Assembly (NCBI RefSeq): GCF_030063245.1
Contig: NZ_JASISR010000007.1
Location: 86,612 to 150,611 of the forward strand
Reading direction: 5' to 3'
Source of the DNA: Paenarthrobacter sp. PH39-S1
GTDB taxonomy: Bacteria > Actinomycetota > Actinomycetes > Actinomycetales > Micrococcaceae
DNA: 64,000 bases
Position numbers and translations under genes: made by a program. Numbering within the stretch: the first letter of the stretch is position 1; every line of letters begins with the position of its first letter. The notes below the pieces were generated by a model, which was not told where the DNA came from, did no database searches, and worked only from the letters and a program-made list of their open reading frames with translations. Below, in pieces: positions 1 to 9,879 of the stretch.

Positions 1-2
1 TC

Positions 3-497
3 GGTTCCGGACTGGGGCAGGGCCGCCCGGACATCGTCCCGTTGGCCAACAGCGACATGATCATCGCGTCCCTCGGCGAAGAACTGGGCATGATCGGCCT
101 GTTCGCCGTCGTATTGATGTACCTGCTGCTCATCACCCGCGGTTTCCGGGCCGCGCTCGGCACCCGGGACGCCTTCGGCAAACTACTCGCCGTCGGCCTT
201 TCTTTCGCTATTGGGCTGCAGTGTTTCGTCGTTATTGGCGGCGTGACCCGGTTGATTCCGCTGACCGGATTGACGACGCCGTTCCTCGCAGCCGGCGGCT
301 CCTCGCTGCTGGCCAACTGGATAATCGTGGCGCTGCTGCTGCTGATTTCCGATGCCGCGCGGCGGCCTATTTCCACATCCGCGCCCAAGGATGCCGGTAC
401 GCCCCACGGGCAGCCCGCAGGTGCGGCATCCGCCGGATCCCGTGTGCCGACTCCGCGTTCCATCAAGGCTCCTACCGAGGCGGTGAACAAACCGTGA
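3..497 (+). CDS. rodA: FtsW/RodA/SpoVE family peptidoglycan glycosyltransferase, C-terminal part
   Basis: Only the 3' end of the gene is in the window, so its start lies upstream of base 1. The frame opens directly with G-S-G-L-G-Q-G-R-P and continues to LANSDMIIASLGEELGMIG, the conserved C-terminal signature of SEDS proteins. Three hydrophobic helices follow, then a hydrophilic Pro/Ser-rich tail. SEDS proteins polymerise lipid II in the cytoplasmic membrane together with a class B PBP. The stop overlaps the GTG start of the PBP gene by 4 bp, so the two are translationally coupled, as in the rodA-pbpA pair of mycobacteria. RodA is preferred over FtsW because of this neighbour. Confidence 0.93.
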   Translation, partial: GSGLGQGRPDIVPLANSDMIIASLGEELGMIGLFAVVLMYLLLITRGFRAALGTRDAFGKLLAVGLSFAIGLQCFVVIGGVTRLIPLTGLTTPFLAAGGSSLLANWIIVALLLLISDAARRPISTSAPKDAGTPHGQPAGAASAGSRVPTPRSIKAPTEAVNKP

Positions 498-1954
498 ACC
501 AGGCCATCCGCAATTCGTGGGTCGTCGCCATCGTGCTCTTTGCCTTGGTCTTCGGCTCGATCACCTATGTGCAGTTCTTTGCCGTCGACGATCTCAAAAA
601 CAACGCGTTGAACAGCCGTGGGCTGATCCAGCAGTTCTGCAACGACCGTGGCTCGATTCTGGTCGGCGGTCAGCCGATTGCCGAGTCTGTTCCGTCCACC
701 GACAAGTGCAAATTCCAGCGCGTCTATAACCAGCCGGAGCTGTATGCCGGCTTGACCGGATTCTTCTCCCAGGCATATGGACAGTACGGGATCGAAAAGG
801 CGGAGAATCCGCAGTTGACCGGCGAGACGCCCGGTGCCTTCTACGACCGTGTGGTATCGCTGCTCTCCGGCGCCCAGCCCAAGGGACGGTCGGTGGAGCT
901 GACCATTGATCCGACGATCCAGCAGATGGCGTACGACATGATTCCGGACGGGCAGAAGGGTTCCATCGTGGTGATGAATCCCAAGACCGGTGCCATCATC
1001 GCCATGGTCTCCAAGCCGTCCTACGATACGAATCTGCTGGCCAGCCACGATTTTGCCGCGGTGACGGAAAACTACAACAAGCTGCTGGGAATCGACGGCA
1101 TTAATATGTTCGGTTCCAGTGCGTACACGAAACTGTATTCCCCGGGTTCTGTTTTCAAGCTCGTGGACACCGCCGCTGCCCTGGCCTCGGGCAAGTACAC
1201 CAAGGACTCCGTCCTGCCGAACCCGCCCGCCCTGAGTTTCGCCGGGACGGACGCGACGCTGCCCAACTACGTCAACGGCGGTTGCGCGGCCAAGAGCGAG
1301 GCCGATTTTTCGTTCGTCCTGGAACAATCCTGCAACACGCCATTTGCCCAGATCGCGCTGGATCTTGGCCAGAATGCGATTACCGACCAGGCCAATAAGT
1401 TCGGTTTCAGCGACAACTCGCTGTTTATTCCCGACCAGGTCACTGCCAGCAAGTTCCCCGGCAGCAAGGGACAGCTCGGGCCCGCGGAGCTGGCCCGCAG
1501 CGCCGTCGGTCAGCAGGATGTTCAGGCGACCCCGCTGCAGATAGCGATGATGACGGCGGCCATCGCAAACGGCGGAACGCAAATGAAACCGAACATGGTC
1601 AAGACCATCCGCACGCCGGACCTTAAGCCCGTCCAAGAGCTGACCCCGCAGGTGCTGCGCCAGTCCACCACTCGGGAGATTGCCGCCCAGATGACCCAAT
1701 GGATGACCAACGTGGTGGACAAGGGAATCGCCCACGCGGCGAGCGTCCCGGGCATCGAGGTGGCGGGAAAGACCGGCACCGCCGAGGGTATTCCCGGCGT
1801 TGTGAACAACAACGCCTGGTTCACTGGATTCGCCCCGGCACAAGACCCTCAAGTGGTGGTATCGATCGTCATGGCGAATGTCGATATCGCCACCGGAGCA
1901 CAGTTGACCAGTCCTAACGCAAGCAAACTTATCGAGGCGGTGTTGAATAAGTGA
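494..1954 (+). CDS. pbpA: Class B penicillin-binding protein PbpA (D,D-transpeptidase)
   Basis: This 486-residue protein cross-links peptidoglycan as partner of the preceding SEDS polymerase. One N-terminal membrane segment (about residues 9-25, [17 protein letters not shown]) anchors a periplasmic enzyme. The three penicillin-binding motifs are present: S-V-F-K with catalytic Ser219 and Lys222, S-C-N at 279-281, and K-T-G-T at 426-429. Length matches mycobacterial PbpA (about 490 residues). A longer open frame begins upstream, but the GTG at 494 overlaps the rodA stop in a GTGA junction and gives the expected short cytoplasmic tail, so it was chosen. Its own stop overlaps the start of pknA in the same way. 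Confidence 0.95.
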   Translation: MNQAIRNSWVVAIVLFALVFGSITYVQFFAVDDLKNNALNSRGLIQQFCNDRGSILVGGQPIAESVPSTDKCKFQRVYNQPELYAGLTGFFSQAYGQYGIEKAENPQLTGETPGAFYDRVVSLLSGAQPKGRSVELTIDPTIQQMAYDMIPDGQKGSIVVMNPKTGAIIAMVSKPSYDTNLLASHDFAAVTENYNKLLGIDGINMFGSSAYTKLYSPGSVFKLVDTAAALASGKYTKDSVLPNPPALSFAGTDATLPNYVNGGCAAKSEADFSFVLEQSCNTPFAQIALDLGQNAITDQANKFGFSDNSLFIPDQVTASKFPGSKGQLGPAELARSAVGQQDVQATPLQIAMMTAAIANGGTQMKPNMVKTIRTPDLKPVQELTPQVLRQSTTREIAAQMTQWMTNVVDKGIAHAASVPGIEVAGKTGTAEGIPGVVNNNAWFTGFAPAQDPQVVVSIVMANVDIATGAQLTSPNASKLIEAVLNK

Positions 1955-3864
1955 GGCCTACTTCGGGAATCACCTTAGGCGGCAGGTTCCAGCTCACATC
2001 ACGCATTGCGATTGGTGGGATGGGCGAGGTCTGGCGGGCAAAGGACCTGGTCCTGGGCCGGACTGTGGCTATCAAAATCCTTAAGGAGGAGTACACGGGG
2101 GATCCGGGCTTCCGGGAGCGGTTCCGGGCGGAGGCCCGCCATACTGCCTTACTGAACCACGTCGGCATCGCCAATGTCTTTGATTATGGCGAAGAGGACG
2201 GCTCGGCGTACTTGGTGATGGAGCTGGTGCCCGGGGATCCGCTGTCCAGCATCATCGAACACGAACATGTGCTCTCCTCGGACCGGACGCTGTCGATCAT
2301 TGCACAGACCGCCCGGGCGCTGTCCGTCGCGCATGCGCAGGGGCTGGTGCACCGGGATGTGAAGCCCGGAAACCTGTTGATCACTCCCGAGGGCCGCGTC
2401 AAGATCACCGACTTCGGCATCGCCCGGCTCGCGGACCAAGTCCCCCTCACCCAGACCGGCCAGGTCATGGGCACGGCGCAGTACCTGGCCCCGGAGCAGG
2501 CCACCGGGCAGATCGCCACCGGTTCCAGCGACATCTATTCCCTCGGCATCATCGGTTACGAGTGCATCACCGGCCATCGGCCTTTCTCCGGCGAATCGCA
2601 GATCGCGATTGCCCTGGCCCAGGTCAATGATGCCCCGCCGCCGCTGCCGGAAACCCTTCCGACCCCGGTCCGTGCCTTGCTGATGTCCATGCTGGCCAAG
2701 GACCCGGCCAACCGTCCCGCCAATGCCAACAAACTGGCCGACGCGGCGGAGGCCATCCGCAACGGCGACATCAAGGCCGCCCATGCGGCCGCTCCTGGGA
2801 TGCTGCTCTTCGAATCTACCACCGGGCCCATCACCGCGCCCGTGGACCTGCAGGGAACCGCCGCGACCACGGCTGTCCCGGCGGATCAATCCGCCATGGC
2901 AACGTCGGCCCTGCCCACCGTGGCGGCCGCTGCCATCAGTGCCGAAGCCGGTAACGGCAATTCGCTCTCCCGCGTGGAGGCTCTGACGGCGGAGCGTGCC
3001 TGGGAGGATGACGACAACGGCGAATCCGACGGAGAGACTCCTGCCAGACGGGACCGCAGCCCGTGGACCTGGCCGCTTGTTGCCCTGATCCTGCTGCTGC
3101 TCTTTGTCATCGCGATGGTGCTGCTGCAGCAGTTGGGAGTCTTCACGCCCAAGTCGACGCCGGTAACGTCCAGTCCCGGCACGAGTGCCACCGTGACCCA
3201 CGCTAGCGCGGCGCCGACCAGCACCAAGGTCAGTCCGACCGCCATCAGCCCCACAACAGCCCCTCCTACGACTGCCTCCGACTTGGTCACGCTCTTCCCT
3301 GACCAGTACAACGGCAGGCCGTTCAGCGAAGTCCAGACCGCTCTCACCAATTTGGGGATGCAGGTGAAGGCCAATCCGGTCTTCGATTCGACTAACGCGG
3401 TCAACGTTGTCACGGGCATCGACCCGGCGGGAGCCGTCGAAAAGGGCAGCACCATCACGGTGACATACTCCAAGGGACCGGAAATGGTGACTGTTCCCGC
3501 GGTCTCACCGGGTGCTACTGTCGCCGAGCTGAACAGTGCCCTTACCCAGGCAGGTCTCGTTCTCGGAACGGCTACCCAGCAGCCTAGTGACACAGTGGCC
3601 AAAGGTGACGTGATCTCGGTGTCACCGCAGTCGGGTGTCTCCGTTGTCAAGGGTTCGGTGGTGAACTATGTAATCTCCTCCACCGGCCCACGTGCGACGG
3701 TACCAACGCCCTGCAAGCCCGCCGAGACACCCGGAACCACGTGTACCGCCGCGCCCACCGCATCTGCACCTGTTGCCCCACAGGCACCCGCACCTGTTGC
3801 CCCACAGGCACCCGCACCTGTCGACCCCCAGGCACCTGCCCCCGCCCCGGCCCCCGCACCCTAG
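1951..3864 (+). CDS. pknA: Transmembrane Ser/Thr protein kinase with two PASTA domains, PknA-type
   Basis: The 637-residue protein has a cytoplasmic Hanks-type kinase domain (about 8-270): glycine-rich loop [13 protein letters not shown]-binding Lys42 in VAIK, catalytic loop HRDVKPGN with Asp136, and a DFG motif. A low-complexity juxtamembrane stretch, a membrane helix (about 373-395) and two extracellular PASTA repeats (about 445-508 and 511-575) follow. PASTA domains sense muropeptides or lipid II. Mycobacterial PknA lacks PASTA repeats, so the name rests on operon position. The C-terminus is a Pro/Ala tail built from a 24-bp repeat (about 3766-3840) and may be length-variable. It starts with GTG overlapping the pbpA stop. 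Confidence 0.93.
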   Translation: MRPTSGITLGGRFQLTSRIAIGGMGEVWRAKDLVLGRTVAIKILKEEYTGDPGFRERFRAEARHTALLNHVGIANVFDYGEEDGSAYLVMELVPGDPLSSIIEHEHVLSSDRTLSIIAQTARALSVAHAQGLVHRDVKPGNLLITPEGRVKITDFGIARLADQVPLTQTGQVMGTAQYLAPEQATGQIATGSSDIYSLGIIGYECITGHRPFSGESQIAIALAQVNDAPPPLPETLPTPVRALLMSMLAKDPANRPANANKLADAAEAIRNGDIKAAHAAAPGMLLFESTTGPITAPVDLQGTAATTAVPADQSAMATSALPTVAAAAISAEAGNGNSLSRVEALTAERAWEDDDNGESDGETPARRDRSPWTWPLVALILLLLFVIAMVLLQQLGVFTPKSTPVTSSPGTSATVTHASAAPTSTKVSPTAISPTTAPPTTASDLVTLFPDQYNGRPFSEVQTALTNLGMQVKANPVFDSTNAVNVVTGIDPAGAVEKGSTITVTYSKGPEMVTVPAVSPGATVAELNSALTQAGLVLGTATQQPSDTVAKGDVISVSPQSGVSVVKGSVVNYVISSTGPRATVPTPCKPAETPGTTCTAAPTASAPVAPQAPAPVAPQAPAPVDPQAPAPAPAPAP

Positions 3865-3960
3865 GCAACCCGCCGCCGTCGTGCTTCACCCGCAAGCACA
3901 TAACCGCATCAGATTTAATGCATCACAATGACCTCGTCACACGGAAGGGACCGCTGATCC

Positions 3961-5916
3961 ATGAATATCCCGCGCGTCCTTAACGGTCGCTATGAACTGG
4001 GCCGGCTGCTGGGCCGCGGCGGCATGGCGGACGTCTACATGGGCCGGGACACCAGGCTTGGACGCACCGTGGCGGTCAAACTGCTGCGCGCGGACCTGGC
4101 CCGGGACCCGCAGCTGCAGGCCCGGTTCCGGCGTGAGGCACAGGCCGTGGCGGGACTGAACCACCCCTCGATCGTCGCGGTCTACGACACGGGTGACCAC
4201 AGTGTCGGTGACCCCCTGAGCGACGGCACCCGAATGCCGTTCATCGTGATGGAATACGTTTCCGGCCGGACGCTGAGGGACCTGGTCAGGAGCAAGGAAC
4301 TGAGCATCGACCATGCGATCGACTACACCCTGGGCGTGCTGTCCGCGCTGGAGTACAGTCACCGTGCGGGCATCGTGCATCGGGACATTAAACCCGCCAA
4401 TGTGATGGTCACCCAGGACGGAAATGCCGTCAAGGTGATGGACTTCGGCATTGCCCGTGCCATCGCCGATTCATCCGCCACCATGACGCAGACCCAGGCC
4501 GTGATCGGCACGGCACAGTACCTGTCGCCCGAGCAGGCGCGTGGAGAAACGGTGGATGAGCGCAGCGATCTTTACTCGGCCGCCTGCCTCTTTTACGAGT
4601 TGCTCACCGGACGCCCACCCTTCATGGGGGACAGCCCGGTTTCCGTGGCGTACCAGCATGTGCGCGAGACTCCCGAAGCGCCGAGCTATTTCAACTCGTT
4701 GGTCTCGCCTGCGCTGGACAGCGTTGTGCTGCGCGCCCTGGAGAAGAATCGGGCCGATCGGTTCCAGAATGCTGCCGCTTTCCGTCGGGCATTACGGGCC
4801 GCCAAGGGCGGCGTGCAGCTGTCCCCCTTCTCCGCCAGCGAGGCGCCGACCGAAATGTACGGTCTCCAGCCCGCGCACACGCCGCCCGCGGTCACCGCCG
4901 TGAGCAGTGTCCCACGGCCTGCCGCGGCCGATCACCCGCACGACGGCGGCCCCTCCACCCGCGCGATGGCCAAGGTGCTCGCCGGAGGCCCCCTCACCAC
5001 CGGGGACGCCCCGGATGAGGATCCTGACGCGCTGCCGCTGGGACTTCCCGCGGAGAAGGAGCGGGACCGGACTTCCAAGCGGCGCCGCCGGGCATGGATT
5101 GTTACACTTTTTGTCCTGCTGGCCCTGATGCTGGCCGGGGGCGGCGTGCTCGCTTACGGCCTATTCAATGCAAAACCGGCGGCGACGGTCCAGATCCAAA
5201 TCCCCACCGTGCGCACCATGGCGGAGACGGATGCGATGGCCAAACTATACAGCGACGACCTGCGGCCTACGCTGCAGCGCCGCTATGATGAGGCGCTTCC
5301 CAAGGGGCAGGCAATTGGTACGGATCCCACCGCCGGGCAGCGGGTGGATCCACGGTCCAGCATCAAATTGATTATTTCCGATGGGCCGTCCACCGTGCAG
5401 ATTCCCAGTTCCCTGGTGAACGTCACCGAGGCGACCGCTCGGGACGCGATCAAGGCGCTGGGGCTGCTTCCGGGCGAGACGAAGCAAGTCAATGACGGAA
5501 CCATCGGCGCTGGCCTGGTGGTGACCACGAGTCCCTCCCCCGGACAGGTCGCGGCGGCAGGGTCAAAAGTGGATCTGATGGTATCCACCGGCAAGGTCAC
5601 GATGCCCTCGCTGTTTGGCTTCACGCAGGCGGAAGCCGAACAGGCCGTCAAGAACGCCTCCGGCACTCTACAGATGGCCTTTGTGGAGAAGGAGAATTCG
5701 GTGGTGGAGGCGGGCAAGGTGACCAATCAGTCCGCCGACGCCGGCTCCAGCGTCGATCAGTTCTCCACCATCACGGTGGAAATTGCCTCGGCCCCTGCAC
5801 CACCACCACTCCCGACCTCAACGCCAACACCCACACCCACAGCGTCAGCGACGCCGTCGGACTGCGCTTCCAAGAAGAACAAGGACTGCACGGCATCGGG
5901 GGCGCCGAAAGGCTGA
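3961..5916 (+). CDS. pknB: Transmembrane Ser/Thr protein kinase with PASTA domains, PknB-type
   Basis: The 651-residue kinase regulates growth and division. The kinase domain (about 10-275) has the glycine loop LLGRGGMADVY, ATP-binding Lys40, catalytic HRDIKPAN with Asp142 and DFG; a Thr-rich activation loop (ATMTQTQAVIGTAQY) offers autophosphorylation sites. A juxtamembrane region precedes a single membrane helix (about 379-402) and three extracellular PASTA repeats (about 410-610). A Pro/Thr tail and a lysine-rich end follow. It lies 96 bp after pknA, so it may have its own promoter or be the last gene of the rodA-pbpA-pknA-pknB operon. The ATG start is preceded by GGAAGGGACC. Confidence 0.95.
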   Translation: MNIPRVLNGRYELGRLLGRGGMADVYMGRDTRLGRTVAVKLLRADLARDPQLQARFRREAQAVAGLNHPSIVAVYDTGDHSVGDPLSDGTRMPFIVMEYVSGRTLRDLVRSKELSIDHAIDYTLGVLSALEYSHRAGIVHRDIKPANVMVTQDGNAVKVMDFGIARAIADSSATMTQTQAVIGTAQYLSPEQARGETVDERSDLYSAACLFYELLTGRPPFMGDSPVSVAYQHVRETPEAPSYFNSLVSPALDSVVLRALEKNRADRFQNAAAFRRALRAAKGGVQLSPFSASEAPTEMYGLQPAHTPPAVTAVSSVPRPAAADHPHDGGPSTRAMAKVLAGGPLTTGDAPDEDPDALPLGLPAEKERDRTSKRRRRAWIVTLFVLLALMLAGGGVLAYGLFNAKPAATVQIQIPTVRTMAETDAMAKLYSDDLRPTLQRRYDEALPKGQAIGTDPTAGQRVDPRSSIKLIISDGPSTVQIPSSLVNVTEATARDAIKALGLLPGETKQVNDGTIGAGLVVTTSPSPGQVAAAGSKVDLMVSTGKVTMPSLFGFTQAEAEQAVKNASGTLQMAFVEKENSVVEAGKVTNQSADAGSSVDQFSTITVEIASAPAPPPLPTSTPTPTPTASATPSDCASKKNKDCTASGAPKG

Positions 5917-5944
5917 CCGCCGCCTCCGAGGGACAGGTGCCCCG

Positions 5945-6583
5945 TTATTTGCTGATCAACGGACTCATTCCGGCAGCCTTGGCCGCCGCTCCGGCCAGAC
6001 CCAGGGACTCCAGCCAATTGCCCAGCATCAGGTATCCGCCTTCGGTCAGCACCGACTCTGGATGGAACTGCACGCCATACAGTGGGGCGGTGCGGTGGGC
6101 CAGACCCATGACCACGCCATTAGGCGTTGCCGCCGTGATCTCCAGCTCGGCCGGAATTGTCTCCCGCACGGCCGCCAGCGAGTGGTAGCGCGTCGCGGTG
6201 AAGGGGCTCGGCAGACCGGCGAAGACGTTCCGCCCTACATGTTCCACCGGGGACGTCTTGCCGTGCATCAGTTCCGGGGCGTGCGTCACCCTGCCGCCGT
6301 AGGCCTCCGCCAGCGCCTGATGGCCCAGACAGACCCCCAGCATGGGCTTGGCCTCGTGCCCGCACCATTTGATCAGCTCGATGCAGATGCCTGCCTCGGC
6401 CGGGGTCCCCGGGCCGGGCGAAATCAGAACGCCGTCCCTTGGGCCGGCGAGTTCCATGGCCTCGGCCAGTGTCACGTCGTCGTTGCGTACCACGGTGGTT
6501 TCGGCACCGAGCTGCTGAAGGTATCCCACGAGGGTGTAGACGAAACTGTCGTAGTTGTCGACGACTAAAATGCGTGTGCTCAT
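5945..6583 (-). CDS. pabA: Class I glutamine amidotransferase, PabA/TrpG family
   Basis: This 212-residue glutaminase subunit releases ammonia from glutamine for 4-amino-4-deoxychorismate (folate) or anthranilate (tryptophan) synthesis. The fold markers are complete: N-terminal ILVVDNYDSFVYTLVGYL, oxyanion segment ISPGPGTP, nucleophile Cys in GVCLGHQ, and the His-Glu pair in GVQFHPES. The gene is convergent with pknB, 28 bp from its end, and lies in the position of mycobacterial trpG/pabA beside pknB. No pabB or trpE is nearby, so sequence alone cannot decide which pathway it serves; many actinobacteria use one protein for both. Confidence 0.92.
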   Translation of the reverse strand: MSTRILVVDNYDSFVYTLVGYLQQLGAETTVVRNDDVTLAEAMELAGPRDGVLISPGPGTPAEAGICIELIKWCGHEAKPMLGVCLGHQALAEAYGGRVTHAPELMHGKTSPVEHVGRNVFAGLPSPFTATRYHSLAAVRETIPAELEITAATPNGVVMGLAHRTAPLYGVQFHPESVLTEGGYLMLGNWLESLGLAGAAAKAAGMSPLISK

Positions 6584-6852
6584 GGTTTTCTGGCACCTAT
6601 CGTTGAGTCGGTGAGCGGATTGAACTGTGAACGCCGACGAAATACGCAGACCATCAGCAGCAGTACCGTCTTCCTGGATTCCGCTTCGAGTCCCGGTGAC
6701 CCGATTTCGCCGCGCTTACAGCTAGAATTGCAGCCAGCAACCGAACAGATCCGGTCCGGTGGACTGCCCCCCCTATGCAGGATATCAAGCGTCCGGACTG
6801 CCCCCAATACAGCAAGAGCGCACCACTGGTGCCTGCCCGTCAAGGAGATCCT

Positions 6853-7107
6853 GTGCCCGAGTCAAAATCGCGCCGCCAGCCAAGCCGTGGCGGCCAGAAG
6901 CAGCCGGCAGCCAAGGCAAACATGCCCAACGCCGTCTGGTTCAAGCCCGTTATGTTCGGACTTATGCTGATCGGGCTTTTCTGGATCATTGTCTTTTACA
7001 TCAGCAACGGCGCATTCCCACTGCCGAACATCGGCAATGGGAATATCCTGATCGGCTTCGCAATCGCCATTGCCGGTTTTTTGATGACCACCCGCTGGCG
7101 GTCCTAG
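6853..7107 (+). CDS. crgA: Cell division protein CrgA
   Basis: The 84-residue protein has a basic N-terminal tail (PESKSRRQPSRGG) followed by two membrane helices, WFKPVMFGLMLIGLFWIIVF and IGFAIAIAGFLMTT, separated by a short loop. This is the CrgA (UPF0233) family, an actinobacterial division protein that contacts FtsZ, FtsI and FtsQ at the septum. The frame extends upstream to an ATG at 6775, but the GTG at 6853 has an AAGGAG sequence five bases away and gives the family's usual length. Its place near pabA and the pknB cluster matches mycobacteria and Streptomyces. Confidence 0.93.
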   Translation: MPESKSRRQPSRGGQKQPAAKANMPNAVWFKPVMFGLMLIGLFWIIVFYISNGAFPLPNIGNGNILIGFAIAIAGFLMTTRWRS

Positions 7108-7250
7108 CTCCGGGCCGACCCGAACCGACGCAGGCCCGGCCCGGCCGGGGCCGGCTGAGAGCGCCTTTCCACGGGTAACGGGAACGACGACGACGGCGGG
7201 GGTCCTTTTGGGGAAGCTGTCACCGTTTCGTGACGGAACTAATCGTTCCT

Positions 7251-7325
7251 GACCGGGCCGCTACTGGCCGTCCCGCTACTGACCGGGCCGCTACTGACCG
7301 GGCCGCTACTGGCCGTCCTTGGCAG
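7251..7325 (-). repeat. 15-bp tandem repeat carrying four in-frame stop codons
   Basis: Four units of 15 bp (7251-7265, 7266-7280, 7281-7295, 7296-7310) plus a diverged fifth follow each other. On the minus strand each full unit holds a TAG in the frame of the upstream hypothetical gene, so translation meets four successive stops. The outermost unit supplies the gene's actual stop at 7306-7308. Confidence 0.9.
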
Positions 7326-7716
7326 ACCTGTTCCGCGGCTCCACGGTTCCCCCGGTCCCGTAGTCACCCTCGGCGTACTGCCCAACCTCGAATTCGCCGG
7401 TGCGTGGCGGCACCGCACCGGCCTCGCCGTAATCAGCCTCCACAAATCGACCGGTTTCCTCCGCCGCGCCAGGTTCCTCTGCGCCGCCCTCGCTGCCGGC
7501 CTTCCCGTAGTCGCCCTCGACGTAATGACCCTCGCCCGATCCGGCACGGTGCCCGGGCTCGCTGCCGGCTTTGCCGTAGGAACCCTTAACGTAGCGGCCG
7601 CGGTCCTCGCCCCCATTCGGCACGACGGCGCCGTCGTCAGGTACGACGCTGGGGTCAGGCTCGTCGGCGCCGCCATGCGACCCCGCAGTTTCTTCAAAAT
7701 CGCTGTTCCTGGTCAT
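7306..7716 (-). CDS. Small hydrophilic protein with four G-x-Y/F-V/A-E-G-D-Y-G repeats
   Basis: This 136-residue protein of unknown function is acidic and lacks membrane segments or a signal peptide. Four imperfect repeats dominate it: GRYVKGSYGKAG, GHYVEGDYGKAG, GRFVEADYGEAG and GQYAEGDYGTGG, with linkers rich in Gly, Glu and Pro. The ATG at 7716 was chosen over a longer frame because a GGAAAGG sequence precedes it and the upstream translation looks non-coding. The Tyr-Gly repeats resemble low-complexity, possibly disordered proteins; I do not recognise a named family. The stop codon lies within a 15-bp DNA repeat. Confidence 0.72.
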   Translation of the reverse strand: MTRNSDFEETAGSHGGADEPDPSVVPDDGAVVPNGGEDRGRYVKGSYGKAGSEPGHRAGSGEGHYVEGDYGKAGSEGGAEEPGAAEETGRFVEADYGEAGAVPPRTGEFEVGQYAEGDYGTGGTVEPRNRSAKDGQ

Positions 7717-8146
7717 CGATCTGCCTTTCCCACGATGCGGACTGCTTCTGTTCTGACGCAATCCCAGTCTACGGACGGCCGGCCTGCCGGAATAGGGCAG
7801 GTGCCAAAGCGGGCAGCCGTGATGTGGCGCCCTGGCCTGCCCGGGAAGTAAGTCCTTGCCCTGGAGTTGATGCCGCCATTTGGGTGTAATCCTCGCAGTA
7901 GCTGTCATTTCGATCCATGCCCACGCCGATGGGCCAGTGGATGAGTGGTGGAAGAGTGGGTCTTCGCAGCCGGAGCCGACCAGGCCGATTCTCGCCGTGA
8001 GCGCGTTGGCGACCTCTGAACGGGTGCAGTCGCCTTCGGACATTCAGCGCGGCCGTTGTCACTGGTGGCTGGCCTCGGTATTCGTGAGGCTAGCGCTCGA
8101 GAGCCGATGCTGTCAGATTTGCAGTTTTTCGACGCCCCGCGGAGAA
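7717..8146. other. 430-bp stretch without a supported gene
   Basis: This separates two minus-strand hypothetical genes. Open frames occur on both strands, but their translations are rich in Arg, Pro and Ser, lack ribosome-binding sites and match nothing I recognise. The part near 8146 probably contains the 3' untranslated end of the next gene, and the part near 7717 the promoter of the repeat-protein gene. Confidence 0.5.
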
Positions 8147-8443
8147 TCAATCATCTTCGGTAAGATACTTCTCGCCGCTTTCTGATTCGTGACTGGTGAA
8201 TTTTCTGTCCATTTCGGTCATGGCAGCCGATTCAGCCTCGCTCGGGGGTTTTACCGGATCGTCGACAGCTGAACGATCCGCGTCCCCGAAAATCGCTCCG
8301 AGCCCTTTGGCATCCTTAGTCACTTCACCAGGAGCCAAGTTTTCAGGGGAACCACGACGGTTGTCGGATTCTTTACCCCTTGCCTCCGAAGAACCACGAA
8401 CAGTGGAACCGGGCTCTTCCTCATGAACTTCTTCATTCGCCAT
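8147..8443 (-). CDS. Small acidic hydrophilic hypothetical protein
   Basis: The 98-residue product is strongly charged (many Glu, Asp, Lys, Ser) with no hydrophobic segment, so it is probably cytoplasmic and partly disordered. The ATG has AGAAGG eight bases upstream on the minus strand, a good ribosome-binding site, which supports it as a real gene. The composition resembles small stress-related or general hypothetical proteins common in Arthrobacter, but no family can be named. It lies between two other minus-strand genes and is separated from the SRPBCC gene by a hairpin terminator. Confidence 0.65.
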   Translation of the reverse strand: MANEEVHEEEPGSTVRGSSEARGKESDNRRGSPENLAPGEVTKDAKGLGAIFGDADRSAVDDPVKPPSEAESAAMTEMDRKFTSHESESGEKYLTEDD

Positions 8444-8599
8444 TTTAGATTCCTTCTAATCCGTCGAGCCGGGCGTAAATCTTCATCATATCGACCGAGT
8501 TCCAACAGGCCCAGCATGGCTCTGGCCGAGCCGCCCTTCCAGTTCATCGCCGAGGTTGAGGTCGGCGCTTATAGCCTCACAGCGACTGTCCTGGAACAC

Positions 8600-8635
8600 G
8601 ACGGAGCGGAGGCCGTCGTTTGGCTCCGCTCCGTC
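8600..8635 (-). terminator. 12-bp perfect hairpin downstream of the SRPBCC gene
   Basis: GACGGAGCGGAG at 8600-8611 pairs exactly with CTCCGCTCCGTC at 8624-8635 around a 12-base loop. It lies 38 bp beyond the SRPBCC stop and before the next minus-strand gene. There is no clear U-run, which is common for actinobacterial hairpins. Confidence 0.7.
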
Positions 8636-8672
8636 GGCCTATGGCCGCCCCATGATCCGCAGCCGCCGCTTC

Positions 8673-9599
8673 CTAGTGTTGCCCGCTGACGTTTCCGCCC
8701 GGCAGGTTTGGCGGAAGAATCCGACTGCCAGTGTCAACGTCGTCTTCACGGTCTGCCACGCTCTTGGTGTCACTCTCTGCGGTTCCATCCGAATCGCCGC
8801 CGACATCGATGAGGCCATTGGTCTGGTCGAAGGGGTGCGCATCGGATCTCTCGCCGGCAGGCATTGGCAGGCGCGCACCGCCCGCAACAGCGTCATCGGC
8901 TGCGATGACATGACCCGGCGTCGCCGCATAGGCGTCCTCCGGCCGGTTCGGGGCAACAACCTCAGGAGCGACCGTATCCGTCTTTTCCTTCGAGTCTTTG
9001 CCGGACGCCGCTGCAGCGACCCCCACGGCCGCTGCTGCAGCAGCCAATCCGATACCGGCCGCCACCTTCCCGGATACGCCGGCCTTGCCGCTGTCCCCTT
9101 GTGATTGGTCGGCGTCCCTCACACCAGGTGTTCCGACGGCTGCGCCTTCGCTGATCGTCCCCCGCCAGGCTCCGGAGGCGTACCCCTCCGCCTCGATAAA
9201 TGTCTTGAACCGGTCCAGATCACCTGCCGCCTGGTTCTCCACCACGTTCAGCTTGTCACCTATCTTCTCCACCAACCCCTCCGGCTCATAGTCGAGGGAC
9301 AGATGAACCTGCGTCTGCCCGCCTCCCACGTCCTCGAACGTCACCGAACCCGCGTTGGTGGCGCCCTCAGTCGCTGCCCAGGCGATCTTACGGTCCGGCA
9401 CCTGCTCCAGAATTTTGGCCTCCCATTTCCGGCGCACGCCGGCGATTTCAGCAACCCATTCCAGCCGGTCATCGCTGAGATGGGTCACGCTTTTCACCCC
9501 ACCCATGAAGTGGGGGAAGTCCTCGAACTGGGTCCATTGGTTGTACGCAGTGCTCACCGGCACGTTCACCATGACATTTTTCTCAACCTTCGTACTCAC
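8673..9599 (-). CDS. SRPBCC-fold (START-like) protein with long disordered tail
   Basis: The 308-residue protein starts with an SRPBCC/polyketide-cyclase-like domain (about 1-145): VPVSTAYNQWTQFEDFPHFMGGVKSV is the usual opening with its F-P-x-F-M motif, followed by DDRLEWVAEIAG and a C-terminal helix with DLDRFKTFIE. The domain forms a hydrophobic ligand pocket; the ligand is unknown. After it come an Ala-rich hydrophobic stretch (about 175-195, AAGIGLAAAAAAVGVAAAAS) and an acidic disordered tail. The GTG at 9599 was chosen over the ATG at 9665 because GAAGGAGA lies five bases upstream. It is divergent from the flavin-reductase-like gene across a DnaA-box cluster. Confidence 0.85.
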   Translation of the reverse strand: MSTKVEKNVMVNVPVSTAYNQWTQFEDFPHFMGGVKSVTHLSDDRLEWVAEIAGVRRKWEAKILEQVPDRKIAWAATEGATNAGSVTFEDVGGGQTQVHLSLDYEPEGLVEKIGDKLNVVENQAAGDLDRFKTFIEAEGYASGAWRGTISEGAAVGTPGVRDADQSQGDSGKAGVSGKVAAGIGLAAAAAAVGVAAAASGKDSKEKTDTVAPEVVAPNRPEDAYAATPGHVIAADDAVAGGARLPMPAGERSDAHPFDQTNGLIDVGGDSDGTAESDTKSVADREDDVDTGSRILPPNLPGGNVSGQH

Positions 9600-9767
9600 A
9601 ACGTCTCCTTCGACCGGAACGACAGGGATGACGATCGTGGATTCAATCGTCAGTACGCTTACCATACTCCCGTCCCGGGTGATGGGTCATGTTCCTGGGT
9701 TGGCCAGCTAAACCACGACGACGATGAAGGTGCCACGACGAGAGACCTGCCATGCGTCCCTCGGGCG

Positions 9768-9815
9768 CCTCCAAGCCTCCACGCCTCCACGCCTCCACGC
9801 CTCCACGCCTCCACG
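9768..9815. repeat. 8-bp tandem repeat, six units
   Basis: Six consecutive units of CCTCCACG (the first reads CCTCCAAG) occupy 9768-9815 in a non-coding region upstream of the SRPBCC gene. Pure short repeats of this kind are prone to replication slippage, so copy number may vary between isolates. Confidence 0.92.
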
Positions 9816-9879
9816 CTGACGGAACGGGACGCGACCACGCGAAACCCTGATTCCTACATTCGATAGCGGAGACCCAGAT

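Noticed and set aside
7769..8062. Minus-strand frame of 97 codons in the gap before 8147
   Set aside because: Arg/Pro-rich translation, no ribosome-binding site, and a competing frame of equal quality on both strands.
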